A DNA stretch of 23,082 bases from Desulfobacteraceae bacterium (lineage in GTDB: Bacteria; Desulfobacterota; DSM-4660; Desulfatiglandales; Desulfatiglandaceae). A program made the position numbers and the translations under genes. Numbering within the stretch: the first letter of the stretch is position 1; every line of letters starts with the position of its first letter. This document shows, piece by piece, positions 23,035 through 23,082 of the stretch. The stretch covers positions 2,587,806 through 2,610,887 of the forward strand of contig CP070700.1 of the NCBI GenBank assembly GCA_020349865.1, given 5' to 3'. Below the pieces are notes generated by a model, which was not told the origin of the DNA, did no database searches, and was given only the letters and a program-made list of their open reading frames with translations.

Positions 23035-23082
23035 TGATTTTGACCCGCAGGCATATTACCTATATGGTGAGGATCAAAATCA
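23035..23082. repeat. Inverted repeat reaching the window edge
   Basis: TGATTTTGA (23035-23043) and TCAAAATCA (23074-23082) are perfect inverted copies; CC and GG lie just inside them. The right arm ends at the last base, so the repeat may be longer and could be part of a mobile element. Confidence 0.55.

Overview
The window looks like the chromosome of an anaerobic deltaproteobacterium (Desulfobacterota). The clues are a membrane-linked two-cluster ferredoxin, a TAXI-type TRAP transporter with its DUF1850 partner, an acyl-CoA ligase, an FMN oxidoreductase of the nitronate monooxygenase fold, large GAF/HAMP signalling proteins, and short palindromic repeats with CTCGTAAAAAG-type ends. This placement is inferred from gene content. 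No rRNA, tRNA, CRISPR array or intact transposase was seen.

Layout. 1-1987 (+): the 3' end of a ferredoxin-type membrane protein, a GC-rich DinB-family gene and a family-3 solute-binding protein. 2100-10607 (-): one long transcription unit. In its own direction it has a sigma70-like promoter, a compact folded leader with an intrinsic terminator, a decayed LivJ-type binding-protein remnant, two tandem family-5 (OppA/DppA-like) binding proteins, a hybrid histidine kinase, a GAF-class III nucleotidyl cyclase and a stand-alone receiver. The last three genes overlap. 10875-12019 (-): an ABC_sub_bind-family binding protein with a duplicated ribosome-binding segment, preceded by a possible cyclase remnant. 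12020-13251: gene-free and rich in inverted-repeat elements. 13252-18492 (+): the FMN oxidoreductase, a PLP aminotransferase, a small membrane protein and an acyl-CoA ligase, separated by repeat-bearing gaps. 18610-22575 (-): a lipoprotein/TAXI/DUF1850/fused TRAP permease operon. 22576-23082: no convincing gene, with an inverted repeat running off the edge.

How the genes fit together. The window holds solute-binding proteins of several unrelated families: SBP_bac_3, two SBP_bac_5, a Peripla_BP_6 remnant, ABC_sub_bind and TAXI. It holds no ABC permease or ATPase. Only the TAXI protein has a transporter beside it. The two family-5 proteins sit in line with a kinase, a cyclase and a receiver, so they may act as periplasmic sensors feeding a combined phosphorelay and cyclic-nucleotide output. 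The strongest candidate for something undescribed is this cassette with its leader. The leader is a predicted three-way junction with a GNRA-capped arm followed by a terminator, and its G-U pairs make sense only on the operon's strand.

Signs of decay and rearrangement: one family-5 protein carries a one-base deletion near its 3' end, the LivJ remnant has two in-frame stops, the kinase's second receiver lacks its conserved lysine, and several MITE-like elements are present.
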